Made by a program: the position numbers and the translations under genes. This document shows, piece after piece, positions 54,028-63,425 of a stretch of 64,000 bases of DNA (positions within the stretch are counted from its first letter, which is position 1; every line of letters begins with the position of its first letter). The stretch is from the NCBI GenBank assembly GCA_965214035.1, contig OZ243932.1:1550001-1614000 (forward strand). The letters run 5' to 3'. The notes beneath the pieces are model-generated. The model was not told the origin of the DNA. It made no database searches and saw only the letters and a program-made list of their open reading frames with translations. Source of the DNA: JAJDYQ01 sp965214035. GTDB taxonomy: Bacteria; Pseudomonadota; Gammaproteobacteria; JAJDYQ01.

Positions 54028-55278
54028 ATGAACAGCACCAGCAGTATGCGCCCTTCCGGGAATGGTTTTCTGGCCCGCCTGATCCGCTTTGCAGGGCTGA
54101 AGATGGCGTGGAATGAGTCCGGAAACGGTAAAGACAAAGATAATAAGAATGATCCCTGGGGGAATGGCAATCAGGGCGGGCCTCCTGATCTGGATGAAGT
54201 TGCCAGAAAAATGCGGGAAAAATTTGGCGGATTGCTCGGCGGCAACAAGGGTGGTCGCGGAGGAGGTTCTGCCGGCCCGTCATCCGGCCCGTTCGGGATT
54301 GGTATTTATGCAATAGTACTGGCTGCATTTGCTGTTATCTGGCTGGTCTATGATATGACTCACACCATCCAACAGGCAGAGCGCGGCGTTGTACTTCGCT
54401 TTGGCAAATATGTGGACACGATTCAGCCGGGCCTGAACTTCCGCCTTCCGCGCCCCATTGAGAGGGTCTATAAAATTGACGTGAAAAAAATATACAACTT
54501 CACCGACAAGGCCAGCATGCTGACAAAGGACGAAAATCTGGTTGAGGTGATGTTTTTTATCCAGTATCAAATCCAGAAACCGGAAAAGTTTTTATTTGAA
54601 GTCCGTTGGCCGAACAAAAACCCGCAGAGCGTCCTGCGTTCCATTATAGAAAGCTCTGTCAGGGATGTGGTGGGCAAGTCCATGATGGACTATGTCCTGA
54701 CTGAAGGGCGCACCTCAATCGCAACCCAGACTCGTGATCTTATGCAGCAGAGTCTGGATCAGTACGATACAGGTCTTCTGATAAGCGAGCTCAAACTTGA
54801 AGATGCGAGGCCACCAGAAGCCGTGAAGGCTGCTTTCGATGATGCTATCAAGGCCCGTGAGGATCAGGAGCGAGCCAAGAATGAGGCTGAGGCCTACAGC
54901 AATGACATTATTCCAAAGGCGCGTGGTAAATATGCCAGAGACATTGCCGATGCCGAGGCTTACAAGGCACAGGTTATCGACGAGGCTGAGGGCGATGCCA
55001 GTCGCTTCGGACAATTGCTTGCTGAATATGAGAAGGCACCGGGAGTCACCAGAGATCGCCTGTATCTTGAGACAGTAGAGAGAGTATTGGCCAATAACCG
55101 CAAAATTATGATTGATGTGGAAAGTGGTAACAACCTGATGTATCTGCCGCTGGACAGGATTACCACACAGTCGGCGGGTGTGGCAGCATCCCGTTCGTCC
55201 ACTCGCGAACAGGAACCAGCCATGCGCCGCGAACCAACAACCTTTCGCACTGACTCACGTCCGGAGATGCGCCGATGA
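54028..55278 (+). CDS. hflK: FtsH modulator HflK
   Basis: 416 residues from ATG 54028 (TTG at 54025 is also in frame). N-terminal Gly/Asn-rich part, one membrane segment (IVLAAFAVIWLVY), a SPFH/Band-7 domain starting ERGVVLRFGKYV, and a coiled-coil tail. Forms with HflC a complex around FtsH. HflK usually begins MAWNE, which occurs here at 54103; the true start may be there, which would remove 25 residues. Its stop overlaps the hflC start. Confidence 0.94.
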   Translation: MNSTSSMRPSGNGFLARLIRFAGLKMAWNESGNGKDKDNKNDPWGNGNQGGPPDLDEVARKMREKFGGLLGGNKGGRGGGSAGPSSGPFGIGIYAIVLAAFAVIWLVYDMTHTIQQAERGVVLRFGKYVDTIQPGLNFRLPRPIERVYKIDVKKIYNFTDKASMLTKDENLVEVMFFIQYQIQKPEKFLFEVRWPNKNPQSVLRSIIESSVRDVVGKSMMDYVLTEGRTSIATQTRDLMQQSLDQYDTGLLISELKLEDARPPEAVKAAFDDAIKAREDQERAKNEAEAYSNDIIPKARGKYARDIADAEAYKAQVIDEAEGDASRFGQLLAEYEKAPGVTRDRLYLETVERVLANNRKIMIDVESGNNLMYLPLDRITTQSAGVAASRSSTREQEPAMRREPTTFRTDSRPEMRR

Positions 55279-56192
55279 ACACACTCAGAATTCAACTGCT
55301 TATTATCATCCTCGTGTTACTGGCGGCGCTTGCACCACAGGCATTCTATACGGTGAATATGATGCAGAAAGCCGTCCTGCTGCAATTCAAGAAGGTGCAG
55401 CGTTCAGACTATGAACCCGGATTGTATTTCAAGATACCGTTCATTGAGGAAGTTAAAAAATTCGATAAGCGGACCCTGACCCTGGATGCAGAACCTGAGC
55501 GTTTTCTTACCAAAGAGAAGAAATTTCTGATTGTGGACTCCTTCATCATGTGGCGAATTGAAGATGAACAAAAATACTTTACCACAACCGGTGGCGATGA
55601 ATTTGCGGCTCAGCGGCTTTTGGCTCAAAAAGTAAACGCCGGTCTGCGTGATGAATTCGGCCTGCGCACGATCAAGGAAGTGGTTTCGGGTGAGCGTCGA
55701 GAAGTAATGAACATCCTGCGCGATCAAGCCAATCAGGCTGCATCTGAGCTGGGGGCAAAAGTAATTGATGTCCGCATCAAGAAAATTGACCTGCCGGACG
55801 AGGTCAGTGACTCTGTATTTGACCGGATGCGCTCCGAGCGCAAGCGGGTTGCCAATGACCTGCGTTCACAGGGTGCGGAAGTGGGAGAGCAGATTCGTGC
55901 AGATGCGGACCGTCAACGTACCGAGATACTGGCTTCGGCCTATCGCAAAGCACAGGAAATACGAGGTGAAGGCGATGCAACGGCGGCGAAAACCTATGCT
56001 GGAGCCTATGAAGAGAACGAGGCATTTTTCAAATTTTATCGCAGCCTTGAAGCCTATCGTAAGACATTCCAGGGATATGGTGATATTATGGTGCTGGAAC
56101 CGGACAGTGAATTTTTTCGCTACTTTAATGACCCAATGGGTAATGAGCGGATGGACAACAGCACCATGGATGAACCGGCTGCTGCCCGGTAA
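55275..56192 (+). CDS. hflC: FtsH modulator HflC
   Basis: 305 residues, N-terminal membrane segment (LLIIILVLLAALAPQAFYTV) followed by an SPFH/Band-7 domain (YEPGLYFKIPFIEEVKKFDKR). ATGA overlap with hflK stop shows coupling. Partner of HflK in the inner membrane. Confidence 0.95.
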   Translation: MNTLRIQLLIIILVLLAALAPQAFYTVNMMQKAVLLQFKKVQRSDYEPGLYFKIPFIEEVKKFDKRTLTLDAEPERFLTKEKKFLIVDSFIMWRIEDEQKYFTTTGGDEFAAQRLLAQKVNAGLRDEFGLRTIKEVVSGERREVMNILRDQANQAASELGAKVIDVRIKKIDLPDEVSDSVFDRMRSERKRVANDLRSQGAEVGEQIRADADRQRTEILASAYRKAQEIRGEGDATAAKTYAGAYEENEAFFKFYRSLEAYRKTFQGYGDIMVLEPDSEFFRYFNDPMGNERMDNSTMDEPAAAR

Positions 56193-56207
56193 GTCACTGA
56201 TGCTGAG

Positions 56208-56405
56208 ATGGATATTATCTGGAATGATCTATGGGCTGCGATTGCGCTCATGCTGATTATTGAGGGTATTATGCCATTTATTAACCCGGGGGCATTTTGC
56301 AGAATGCTGAAAGTGGTTAGTGAAATGGACCTCAAAAAAATACGTATTCTGGGCGCAGTCTGGATGGGGTGTGGTCTGCTTGTTCTCTACTGGGTCAGGG
56401 GCTGA
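56208..56405 (+). CDS. DUF2065 small membrane protein (YjeT family)
   Basis: 65 residues with two membrane segments (WAAIALMLIIEGIMPFI and ILGAVWMGCGLLVLYWV), matching DUF2065/YjeT, whose gene stands between hflC and hisZ or purA in many gammaproteobacteria. Function unknown; it probably works near the HflKC-FtsH complex, inferred from context only. Confidence 0.88.
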   Translation: MDIIWNDLWAAIALMLIIEGIMPFINPGAFCRMLKVVSEMDLKKIRILGAVWMGCGLLVLYWVRG

Positions 56406-56409
56406 CCGA

Positions 56410-57630
56410 ATGAGCGAAAGTCGCTGGTTGCTACCTGACGGCATGGAAGAGATACTGCCGGAAGCTGCCAGCCGACTGGAGGAGCTGCGACGGCAACTGC
56501 TTGATTTATACCGAAGCTGGGGCTATGAGCTGGTTATCCCGCCTTTTATTGAATATCTGGAATCATTACTGACCGGTACAGGTGCGGATCTGGATATTCA
56601 GACATTCAAACTGACCGACCAACTGACAGGCCGAACCATGGGAGTTCGCGCCGATATGACTCCTCAGGTGGCACGGATTGAGTCGGTCGTGCTGAAGCGC
56701 AATGAACCGGTTCGGCTGTGCTATCTGGGCACAGTATTACGAACCCGCCCACTTGAATCGGGTGGCTCCCGCAGTCCCTTGCAGATAGGTGCTGAACTGT
56801 ATGGTCACCATGGGCCGGAGAGCGATGTTGAAGTGATTTCATTGACAGTAGAGTCTCTAAAAACTGCCGGAGTAGATGATGTGCTGCTGGACCTTGGTCA
56901 TGTTGGGGTATTTCGGGGGCTGGTACAGGAGGCCGGTTTAAGCATATCGCAGGAAGCGATTTTATTCGATATCCTGCAGCGCAAATCTGCGCCGGAGCTC
57001 GAGCAGTTTTTACAAAACAACGGCGTTGTTCAATCGGCCCGGACATGGCTGGCCGTGTTATGTAGCCTTAATGGTGAAATAGAAAATCTGCCACAGGCTG
57101 CTGCGCATTTACAGGGCACGGGTGAACAGGTTCAACAATCATTGCAGGCACTGCAATCCGTGGCAGATTTACTGCTGGAACGCATTCCGGGACTTAATCT
57201 CCATTTTGATTTGGCGGAGCTGCGAGGCTACCACTACCATACCGGAGTTGTTTTCGCTGCCTATTCAATCGGCCATGGAAAGGCGATTGCGCAGGGAGGG
57301 CGATATGATAATATCGGTCGGGACTTTGGTGTATCACGCCCTGCCACAGGCTTTAGTGCCGATCTGAAACAATGGGTCCAACTATCAGATTGGAATACGA
57401 CACCCTGTCGTCCAGGCATACTGGCACCCTGGGATAACGATCCTCGGCTACAGAAAACAATCACCCGCTTGCGCGAGAAAGGCGAGCGAGTGATACAGAA
57501 TCTTGCCGACCAGAGTGAAGTGGACGGTTGTGACCGCCACTTGGTGAAGCGGGGTGAAGCCTGGGAAATTGAATCCCTCCAGAGAAGCCACATACATTCG
57601 CCCCGGGCCGGCAGAAGCACGGAGCAATGA
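56410..57630 (+). CDS. hisZ: ATP phosphoribosyltransferase regulatory subunit
   Basis: About 406 residues from ATG 56410 (frame open to 56320), a catalytically inactive paralogue of histidyl-tRNA synthetase that activates the short form of HisG. MGVRADMTPQVARI and YHYHTGVVFAAY with GGRYDNIG are HisRS-like motifs; the tRNA-binding C-domain is missing. It starts four bases after the DUF2065 stop. HisG is not in the window. Confidence 0.94.
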   Translation: MSESRWLLPDGMEEILPEAASRLEELRRQLLDLYRSWGYELVIPPFIEYLESLLTGTGADLDIQTFKLTDQLTGRTMGVRADMTPQVARIESVVLKRNEPVRLCYLGTVLRTRPLESGGSRSPLQIGAELYGHHGPESDVEVISLTVESLKTAGVDDVLLDLGHVGVFRGLVQEAGLSISQEAILFDILQRKSAPELEQFLQNNGVVQSARTWLAVLCSLNGEIENLPQAAAHLQGTGEQVQQSLQALQSVADLLLERIPGLNLHFDLAELRGYHYHTGVVFAAYSIGHGKAIAQGGRYDNIGRDFGVSRPATGFSADLKQWVQLSDWNTTPCRPGILAPWDNDPRLQKTITRLREKGERVIQNLADQSEVDGCDRHLVKRGEAWEIESLQRSHIHSPRAGRSTEQ

Positions 57631-57739
57631 GCGTTTTTTGCTGACTTTGACGATATATCTCTGTGTTGCGGCAAGCTTTTTTTAATCAACAAAGACATCA
57701 GATAGTCGCATCCGAGCAAACATATTTACAGGAAAAATC

Positions 57740-59050
57740 ATGGGTAAAAGCGTCGTAATTGTCGGTACCCAATGGGGTGATGAAGGCAAGGGGAAAGTAG
57801 TTGATTTATTGACTGGACGGGCACAATCAGTGGTCCGCTTTCAGGGAGGGCACAATGCCGGTCACACGCTGGTGATTGACGGACAAAAAAATGTCCTGCA
57901 CCTCATTCCCTCCGGCATCCTGAGAGAAGGGGTTTGCTGCATGATTGGAAATGGCGTTGTGCTATCTCCCGATGCCCTGCTGAGAGAAATGGCAGAATTA
58001 AATGAATGCGGTATTCCCGCACAGGACCGCCTGCGTCTGAGCGAATCCTGCGCGTTGATTTTTGACTATCATATTGCGCTCGATCAGGCGCGTGAAATTG
58101 CACGTGGCAAAAAAGCCATCGGCACGACAGGCCGTGGTATCGGTCCGGCTTATGAAGACAAAATTTCCCGTCGAGGTCTGCGTCTGGGAGACTTGCTCTA
58201 TCCTGAGCACTTTGCGGAAAAACTGCGAGGAGTTATGGACTACCATAACTTTGTTCTACAACACTATTTCGGGGCCGATACCATTGATTACCAAATGGTA
58301 CTCGATAAGTCTCTCAAGGCGGCGGAAGCTCTGGTGCCGATGACCGCTGATGTGACGGGCCTGTTGGCACGAGCACGTCAGGCAGGAGACAACATTCTGT
58401 TTGAGGGTGCTCAGGGAGCGCTGCTCGATATCGATCAGGGAACCTACCCGTTCGTAACATCCTCAAACACGACTGCCGGCGGTGCCGCGACAGGTACAGG
58501 TGTTGGCCCGTGCCATATAGACTATGTGCTCGGTGTTACCAAGGCATACACCACCCGTGTTGGTGCGGGACCATTTCCAACCGAACTTTATGATGCCGCC
58601 GGTCTGAATGATCCGCATGGCCGGCATATGGCCGATAAAGGCCATGAATTTGGAGCCACGACAGGGCGTGCCCGCCGCTGCGGATGGCTGGATATGGTCG
58701 CTCTGAAGCGATCAAATCAACTCAACAGTGTAACTGGCATGTGTATTACCAAACTGGATGTACTGGATGGGCTGCAAACCATCAAAATCGCTACAGCCTA
58801 TAAATATCAGGGAAAAATGATAGATACGCCACCGGTCGGCGCAGAGGCTCTGGACGCCTGCGACGTATTCTATGAAGAATATCCAGGCTGGTCAGAAAGT
58901 ACTGCCGGTGCCACATCAATGGGCGAACTCCCAAAAAATGCACGTAATTATCTAAATGCCATAGAAGAACTGTCCGATACACCCATCCATATTATTTCCA
59001 CGGGTGCAGACCGTGGTGCCAATATAATCATTGAGCAGCCATTTGATTAG
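57740..59050 (+). CDS. purA: Adenylosuccinate synthetase
   Basis: 436 residues. GTP-dependent first step from IMP to AMP. GTQWGDEGKGKVVD (phosphate loop), GGHNAGHT, TTGRGIGPAYEDK and the C-terminal THIISTGADR-type end are all present. GGAAAA stands before the start. Standard partner of hisZ in this order. Confidence 0.97.
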   Translation: MGKSVVIVGTQWGDEGKGKVVDLLTGRAQSVVRFQGGHNAGHTLVIDGQKNVLHLIPSGILREGVCCMIGNGVVLSPDALLREMAELNECGIPAQDRLRLSESCALIFDYHIALDQAREIARGKKAIGTTGRGIGPAYEDKISRRGLRLGDLLYPEHFAEKLRGVMDYHNFVLQHYFGADTIDYQMVLDKSLKAAEALVPMTADVTGLLARARQAGDNILFEGAQGALLDIDQGTYPFVTSSNTTAGGAATGTGVGPCHIDYVLGVTKAYTTRVGAGPFPTELYDAAGLNDPHGRHMADKGHEFGATTGRARRCGWLDMVALKRSNQLNSVTGMCITKLDVLDGLQTIKIATAYKYQGKMIDTPPVGAEALDACDVFYEEYPGWSESTAGATSMGELPKNARNYLNAIEELSDTPIHIISTGADRGANIIIEQPFD

Positions 59051-59378
59051 TGCCTTAATACACAAGGCGTCAAAATCAAAAATACGAAAACAAACATTCT
59101 GTACGCAATAAGCAGAGAGAATCTGGCAGAGAACTGAAGTGCGTTATCGTATCTCCTGCCCGGAATCAGTTCCATGCTGGTCTGGGCAATTCGAAATCAC
59201 AGATTGGAGGAAATATCTTCTGTTTGACAGGTCTGTCGTCAGGCTGCCAGCCGGATACAAACAGGGGACACCATTGATTGAAGCCTGAGCGAAAATTTAG
59301 CGGCATCAACACCGCATGGATCGGGGCGCACCATTTCCAGGGCAGTACGGGGGAGGCATTGATGAACCCCGATCTCCC
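59051..59378. other. Gene-free stretch between convergent purA and infA
   Basis: Nothing I can support: no tRNA, no coding frame with a family match and no clear terminator. The open frame that crosses infA on the plus strand is an antisense shadow. Confidence 0.5.
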
Positions 59379-59597
59379 TTAGCGCTCCCTGAAAGTAATC
59401 CTGCCCTTGGTCAGATCATAGGGCGTCAGTTCGACGGTGACTGTATCACCGGTCAGGATACGAATGTAGTGTTTACGTATCTTGCCGGATATATGCGCGG
59501 TGACCACATGACCGTTTTCGAGTTCCACTCTGAACATTGTATTAGGCAGCGTCTCGATGACCGTACCCTGCATTTCAATCTGATCTTCTTTAGCCAT
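59379..59597 (-). CDS. infA: Translation initiation factor IF-1
   Basis: 72 residues, MAKEDQIEMQGTVIETLPNT, the single OB-fold of IF-1 that binds the 30S A site. C-terminal YDLTKGRITFR is typical. Standard length. It is transcribed towards purA. Confidence 0.97.
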   Translation of the reverse strand: MAKEDQIEMQGTVIETLPNTMFRVELENGHVVTAHISGKIRKHYIRILTGDTVTVELTPYDLTKGRITFRER

Positions 59598-59763
59598 ACT
59601 TTTGAGGCATTTGGGAAAGCGGCGTATTCTGCATGATTTGGAACGGGAAGCAAGAAGATTTTTGGCAATAAACGGATAGGTACAGCCTGCGAATCCCAGA
59701 AAATGGTTGCATTGACAACCTCGTATCGCCGGTTATTCTTTTCAATTTGCCTCCTGGCGGGAG

Positions 59764-60762
59764 CTATATCGCGACCAATAATTGTGCGCTGAAATAATCA
59801 TTTTGATCCGTCCAGACTTTTTTGACCTGAAAGCCGGACTGCCCGGCGATCTTTTCAAACTCCTTTAATGAATACTTGTATGAACTTTCGGTATGGATAC
59901 TGTCACCGGTTGCCAGAGAAAATTTCTTTTGGCTGATCGAGAATGCTTGATTGGTGATGCTTACCAGATGCATCTCAACGCGGCCTTTAGACTCATTATA
60001 AAAGGCTTCATGCTGAAATTTTTCCACATCAATATCGGCACCAAGCTCACGGTTAATCCGATGCAGGAGATTCAGGTTGAATGCGGCGGTGACTCCTGCC
60101 TTATCGTTGTAGGCACTATGCAACACCTGTTCATCTTTTTTCAAATCAACCCCAATCAGCAACTGACCACCGATACCGACAAGCCCGTGAATCTGGCGCA
60201 TAAAGGCGATTGCTTCATCAGTGTGGAAGTTGCCGATGCTGGAACCGGGATAAAATGCGACGACAGAATCAGTGCTGCAATGCGGAGGCAGAGTTAATTC
60301 GCTGGAAAAGTCCGCACATACAGCATGTACCTCAAGCCATGGATAGTCGTCAGCCAGACTCTGGGTTGCTTCGAGCAAAAACTCCTTGGAGATATCAACA
60401 CCAAGGTACTGATTGGGACGAAATGACTCCAACAAAACCCTGATTTTTTCACTGCTGCCGCTGCCCAGTTCAACGAGAATGCACTCTTCCCCTATATGAT
60501 GGGCAATATCATCCACATTATCCCTGAAAATACCGATCTCGGTGCGGGCTGGATAATACTCCGGCAGTTCACAGATTTTATCGAAAAGCACGGAACCCTG
60601 CTGATCGTAAAGATATTTGGGAGAAATTGCCTTTGGAGTACAACTCAGGCCAGACAGTACCTCGCCCAGAAAGTCACTGTCCGTGACGGAATAGTCGTGA
60701 AACTCAACGGCATTATTGGATTCAGTCGCAATGCTGTCAGTGTCTGCGGGTGAAAAATTCAT
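59764..60762 (-). CDS. egtD: L-histidine N-alpha-methyltransferase, EgtD type
   Basis: About 332 residues from ATG 60762 (frame open to 60819). EgtD family: ISPKYLYDQQGSVLFDKICE at the start, SAM site ELGSGSSEKIR, YLGVDIS, then FYPGSSIGNF and the C-terminal FxxxAGF-like FEKIAGQSGFQV. In ergothioneine synthesis EgtD makes hercynine from histidine. EgtB, its usual neighbour, is absent here, so the pathway is unconfirmed. Start not decided by a clear ribosome site. Confidence 0.85.
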   Translation of the reverse strand: MNFSPADTDSIATESNNAVEFHDYSVTDSDFLGEVLSGLSCTPKAISPKYLYDQQGSVLFDKICELPEYYPARTEIGIFRDNVDDIAHHIGEECILVELGSGSSEKIRVLLESFRPNQYLGVDISKEFLLEATQSLADDYPWLEVHAVCADFSSELTLPPHCSTDSVVAFYPGSSIGNFHTDEAIAFMRQIHGLVGIGGQLLIGVDLKKDEQVLHSAYNDKAGVTAAFNLNLLHRINRELGADIDVEKFQHEAFYNESKGRVEMHLVSITNQAFSISQKKFSLATGDSIHTESSYKYSLKEFEKIAGQSGFQVKKVWTDQNDYFSAQLLVAI

Positions 60763-60899
60763 AAAATTAAAGGGTTTTTTCAGTTTATTTCCGATGATCA
60801 TGGTCATGGTAACATACAACAGCTTTCGCTGCCACTTGAACCTGATGAGGCGGGCGTTACTCGTTTGGAAGAAATCATGTCTGGTGCTGCAACTGCCAC

Positions 60900-61637
60900 C
60901 TATGCCAAACGCAGAAACTGTCTGACAGATACAGGTTCAGAGCACCATAACCGGGCAGAACTTTCTGGAGTGCAATATCGACAAAGCCAGGACTGAAAAT
61001 CCTCAAGGGTGATTTCTCTTGCCCCCAGCGAGAATAAATGTGCCGAGCTGACCTGACAGTCAACCAGATGAAAATCATGATTCAGCAGATGACGAACCAG
61101 ACAGGCGAGAGCCACCTTTGAGCTGTCCCGAACTCTGGAAAACATGGATTCCCCAAAAAATATCCGGCCGACGACAATGCCATACAATCCGCCGACCAGT
61201 TCCCCATCCTGCCAAATCTCGGCAGAATGGGCATGCTTCAAGTCGTGCAGGTGCTGATATGCCGCCATCATATCGGCGGTTATCCAAGTATCGGAGTCGC
61301 CACTGCGACCTGCCGCACAACTTTCAATGACACTGGCAAAATCACGGTCAAGCGAAAAAACAAATCCGGCATTCCGGCAGGTTTTTCTCAGGCTGCGGCT
61401 CATTTTGAACTCGTCAGGCAACAGAACACAGCGCGGCGATGGAGACCACCACATAATAGACTGTCCTTCGCAGTACCATGGGAATATGCCTTTTTTATAG
61501 GCGGCCAACAGGCGTCCCGGAGCCAGATCGCCACCCAGACACAAAAGGCCATCGGGATATTTCAGGGCAGCCTCTGCCGGAGGAAAATTATCGGGGGCAG
61601 AACCCGGTTCAATCCAGAACAATGAAGGCCGACTCAT
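60900..61637 (-). CDS. aat: Leucyl/phenylalanyl-tRNA-protein transferase
   Basis: 245 residues. Adds Leu or Phe to proteins with N-terminal Arg or Lys, marking them for ClpAP (N-degron pathway). Conserved YKKGIFPWY, MWWSPSPRCVL and GGLYGIVVGRIFFGESMFSR. It overlaps the start region of the GNAT gene by four bases (61634-61637), so the two are coupled. Confidence 0.96.
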   Translation of the reverse strand: MSRPSLFWIEPGSAPDNFPPAEAALKYPDGLLCLGGDLAPGRLLAAYKKGIFPWYCEGQSIMWWSPSPRCVLLPDEFKMSRSLRKTCRNAGFVFSLDRDFASVIESCAAGRSGDSDTWITADMMAAYQHLHDLKHAHSAEIWQDGELVGGLYGIVVGRIFFGESMFSRVRDSSKVALACLVRHLLNHDFHLVDCQVSSAHLFSLGAREITLEDFQSWLCRYCTPESSARLWCSEPVSVRQFLRLA

Positions 61638-62800
61638 GATATTTCCTTCTTTTTATAGGCGGAACTATCGGACAACTGCCGGTGAAAATCCCGCATGGCG
61701 CGTATTTCATCCCGCAAAAACTGATCAATGGCCTGACGAAAATCAGCGCGGGCAATCCAGTGTGCCGAATATGTAAATGACGGGTCAAAGCCTCTGGATA
61801 TTTTATGCTGTCCCTGTGCGCCGGGTTCAAAGCGTTTAAGCCCATGCTGTATGGCATACTCAATGCCGCGATAATAACAAGTCTCAAAATGCAGGCCGGG
61901 GATATCCCGGATTGCCTCACGGTGGCACCCCCAGTGGCGGCCATATAACACATCGCGACTACGAAAATTGATAGCCATGGCAATGGGCTTTTCATCAAGG
62001 CAGGCCATGGCAATAACAATCTGCTCACCCATGGAATCACCGATCTCCTTCCAGAAACCGGCATTTAATGTGGCATAACCGCTTTTCTCAGTGAATGTAT
62101 TGACATAATAACGATGAACCAGCTCCCACTGATCCTCATTCAGGTCGGTGCCCGACAGCATATCGACATGGACATTTTTTTCCCTGACCCGGCGCCGTTC
62201 CTGTTTGATTTTCTTGCGTTTATCGTGGCGCAGTGATGACAGGAAATCCTGGAAACTGTGATAGTCTGCATTATGCCAGTGATACTGCACATCATGGCGT
62301 ACAGACATGCCCTCCTCCTCCAGCAATTTCAACTGCCGACTTTCCGGAAACAGACAATGCAGGCCGGAAAAACTATTTTCATGGCAATAGGCCAGAGCGG
62401 CCTTTGCCAGCCGTGCTGCCATGACCGCATCGCCATCCGGCACCAGCAGACGCCTGCCGGTTGCCGGCGTATAAGGAATAGCCGAAACCAGTTTGGGATA
62501 ATAGCGCACACCATGGCGATGAAAGGCATCGGCCCAGGACCAGTCAAACACCAGCTCACCGTAGGAATTATTTTTCGCATACAGCGGCATGGCACCGACC
62601 AGACTGCCGTGCCGGTCACGAGCCACAAGAAAACGTGGAAACCAGCCAAAACGCTCACCAACGGCACCATGCCGTTCCAATGCCACCAGAAACTCATGGC
62701 GCAGAAAGGGAGAATGATCGATATTCAGCGCATTCCACTGAGCGGACTCGACGGTCTCCAGAGAATCAATAACCTCAATATCGCACGGCACTGACGACAT
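61634..62800 (-). CDS. COG3146/DUF482 GNAT-fold acyltransferase-like protein
   Basis: 388 residues. It begins with a long N-domain (FLRHEFLVALERHGAVGERFGW) and has a GNAT-like core (KIKQERRRV, then PIAMAINFRSRDVLYGRHWG and GLHFETCYYRGIEYAI). The C-terminus has KISRGFDPSFTYSAHW, a signature of COG3146 proteins, which stand beside aat in many proteobacteria. Role unknown; amino-acyl or peptide transfer is a guess. Confidence 0.85.
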   Translation of the reverse strand: MSSVPCDIEVIDSLETVESAQWNALNIDHSPFLRHEFLVALERHGAVGERFGWFPRFLVARDRHGSLVGAMPLYAKNNSYGELVFDWSWADAFHRHGVRYYPKLVSAIPYTPATGRRLLVPDGDAVMAARLAKAALAYCHENSFSGLHCLFPESRQLKLLEEEGMSVRHDVQYHWHNADYHSFQDFLSSLRHDKRKKIKQERRRVREKNVHVDMLSGTDLNEDQWELVHRYYVNTFTEKSGYATLNAGFWKEIGDSMGEQIVIAMACLDEKPIAMAINFRSRDVLYGRHWGCHREAIRDIPGLHFETCYYRGIEYAIQHGLKRFEPGAQGQHKISRGFDPSFTYSAHWIARADFRQAIDQFLRDEIRAMRDFHRQLSDSSAYKKKEIS

Positions 62801-62820
62801 GAGTAATCGGCCATTAACCC

Positions 62821-63423
62821 TTACAGTGCCTCATGCTCCTGAAGCAGGGCATGCAGACTCTCGGCCATTTTACGGTACCCCCTGGCATTCGGATGGATTG
62901 TATCCGACTTATTGGATGGGAACTGCAAGATGTCGGCGAGCGCATCGATTTCTATCGGCACGCCGGTTTCCCCGGCGACCGACGCATAAAAATCTGCCGG
63001 ACTCAGTATCAATGTCGGGTTAGGGACAGCCATCATCACCACCTCGGCTCCTTTTGCGCGAGCCAGGGCAATCATCTTCCTGAGATTATCGGCGGCCTGC
63101 TCCAGACTCTTTTTACGCAGAATATCATTACCACCATGAATCAGAATCAAAAGGTCGGGCCTGTGTGCATCCAGCAGACCGGGCAGACGGGCCAGTCCCT
63201 GGGCGGACAGCTCGCCCGACACCCCGGCATTGACAACCTTTCTGCCCGACAACTCCTGAAGAACGGCCGGATAGCTTTTATCGAGAGTCGTACCGGTACC
63301 AAAAGTCAGACTATCGCCGAAAGCCAGTATGACGGCATCACCGGACAATGGAGTGAGAGAATCTGACGAACCGCCACAGCCCACCAGCAACGAAGCCAGA
63401 AACAACAAAGCGAATTTTTTCAT
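62821..63423 (-). CDS. SGNH-fold esterase (TesA/arylesterase-like) lipoprotein
   Basis: 200 residues. Lipobox LLVGC at residues 12-16 predicts an acylated, membrane-anchored protein. SGNH blocks: FGDSLTFG (Ser), GGND (Asn) and DTIHPNARGY (Asp, His). Related to TesA and arylesterase, which hydrolyse acyl-thioesters and esters. It stands between the GNAT gene and dapE on the same strand. Confidence 0.88.
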   Translation of the reverse strand: MKKFALLFLASLLVGCGGSSDSLTPLSGDAVILAFGDSLTFGTGTTLDKSYPAVLQELSGRKVVNAGVSGELSAQGLARLPGLLDAHRPDLLILIHGGNDILRKKSLEQAADNLRKMIALARAKGAEVVMMAVPNPTLILSPADFYASVAGETGVPIEIDALADILQFPSNKSDTIHPNARGYRKMAESLHALLQEHEAL

Positions 63424-63425
63424 GG

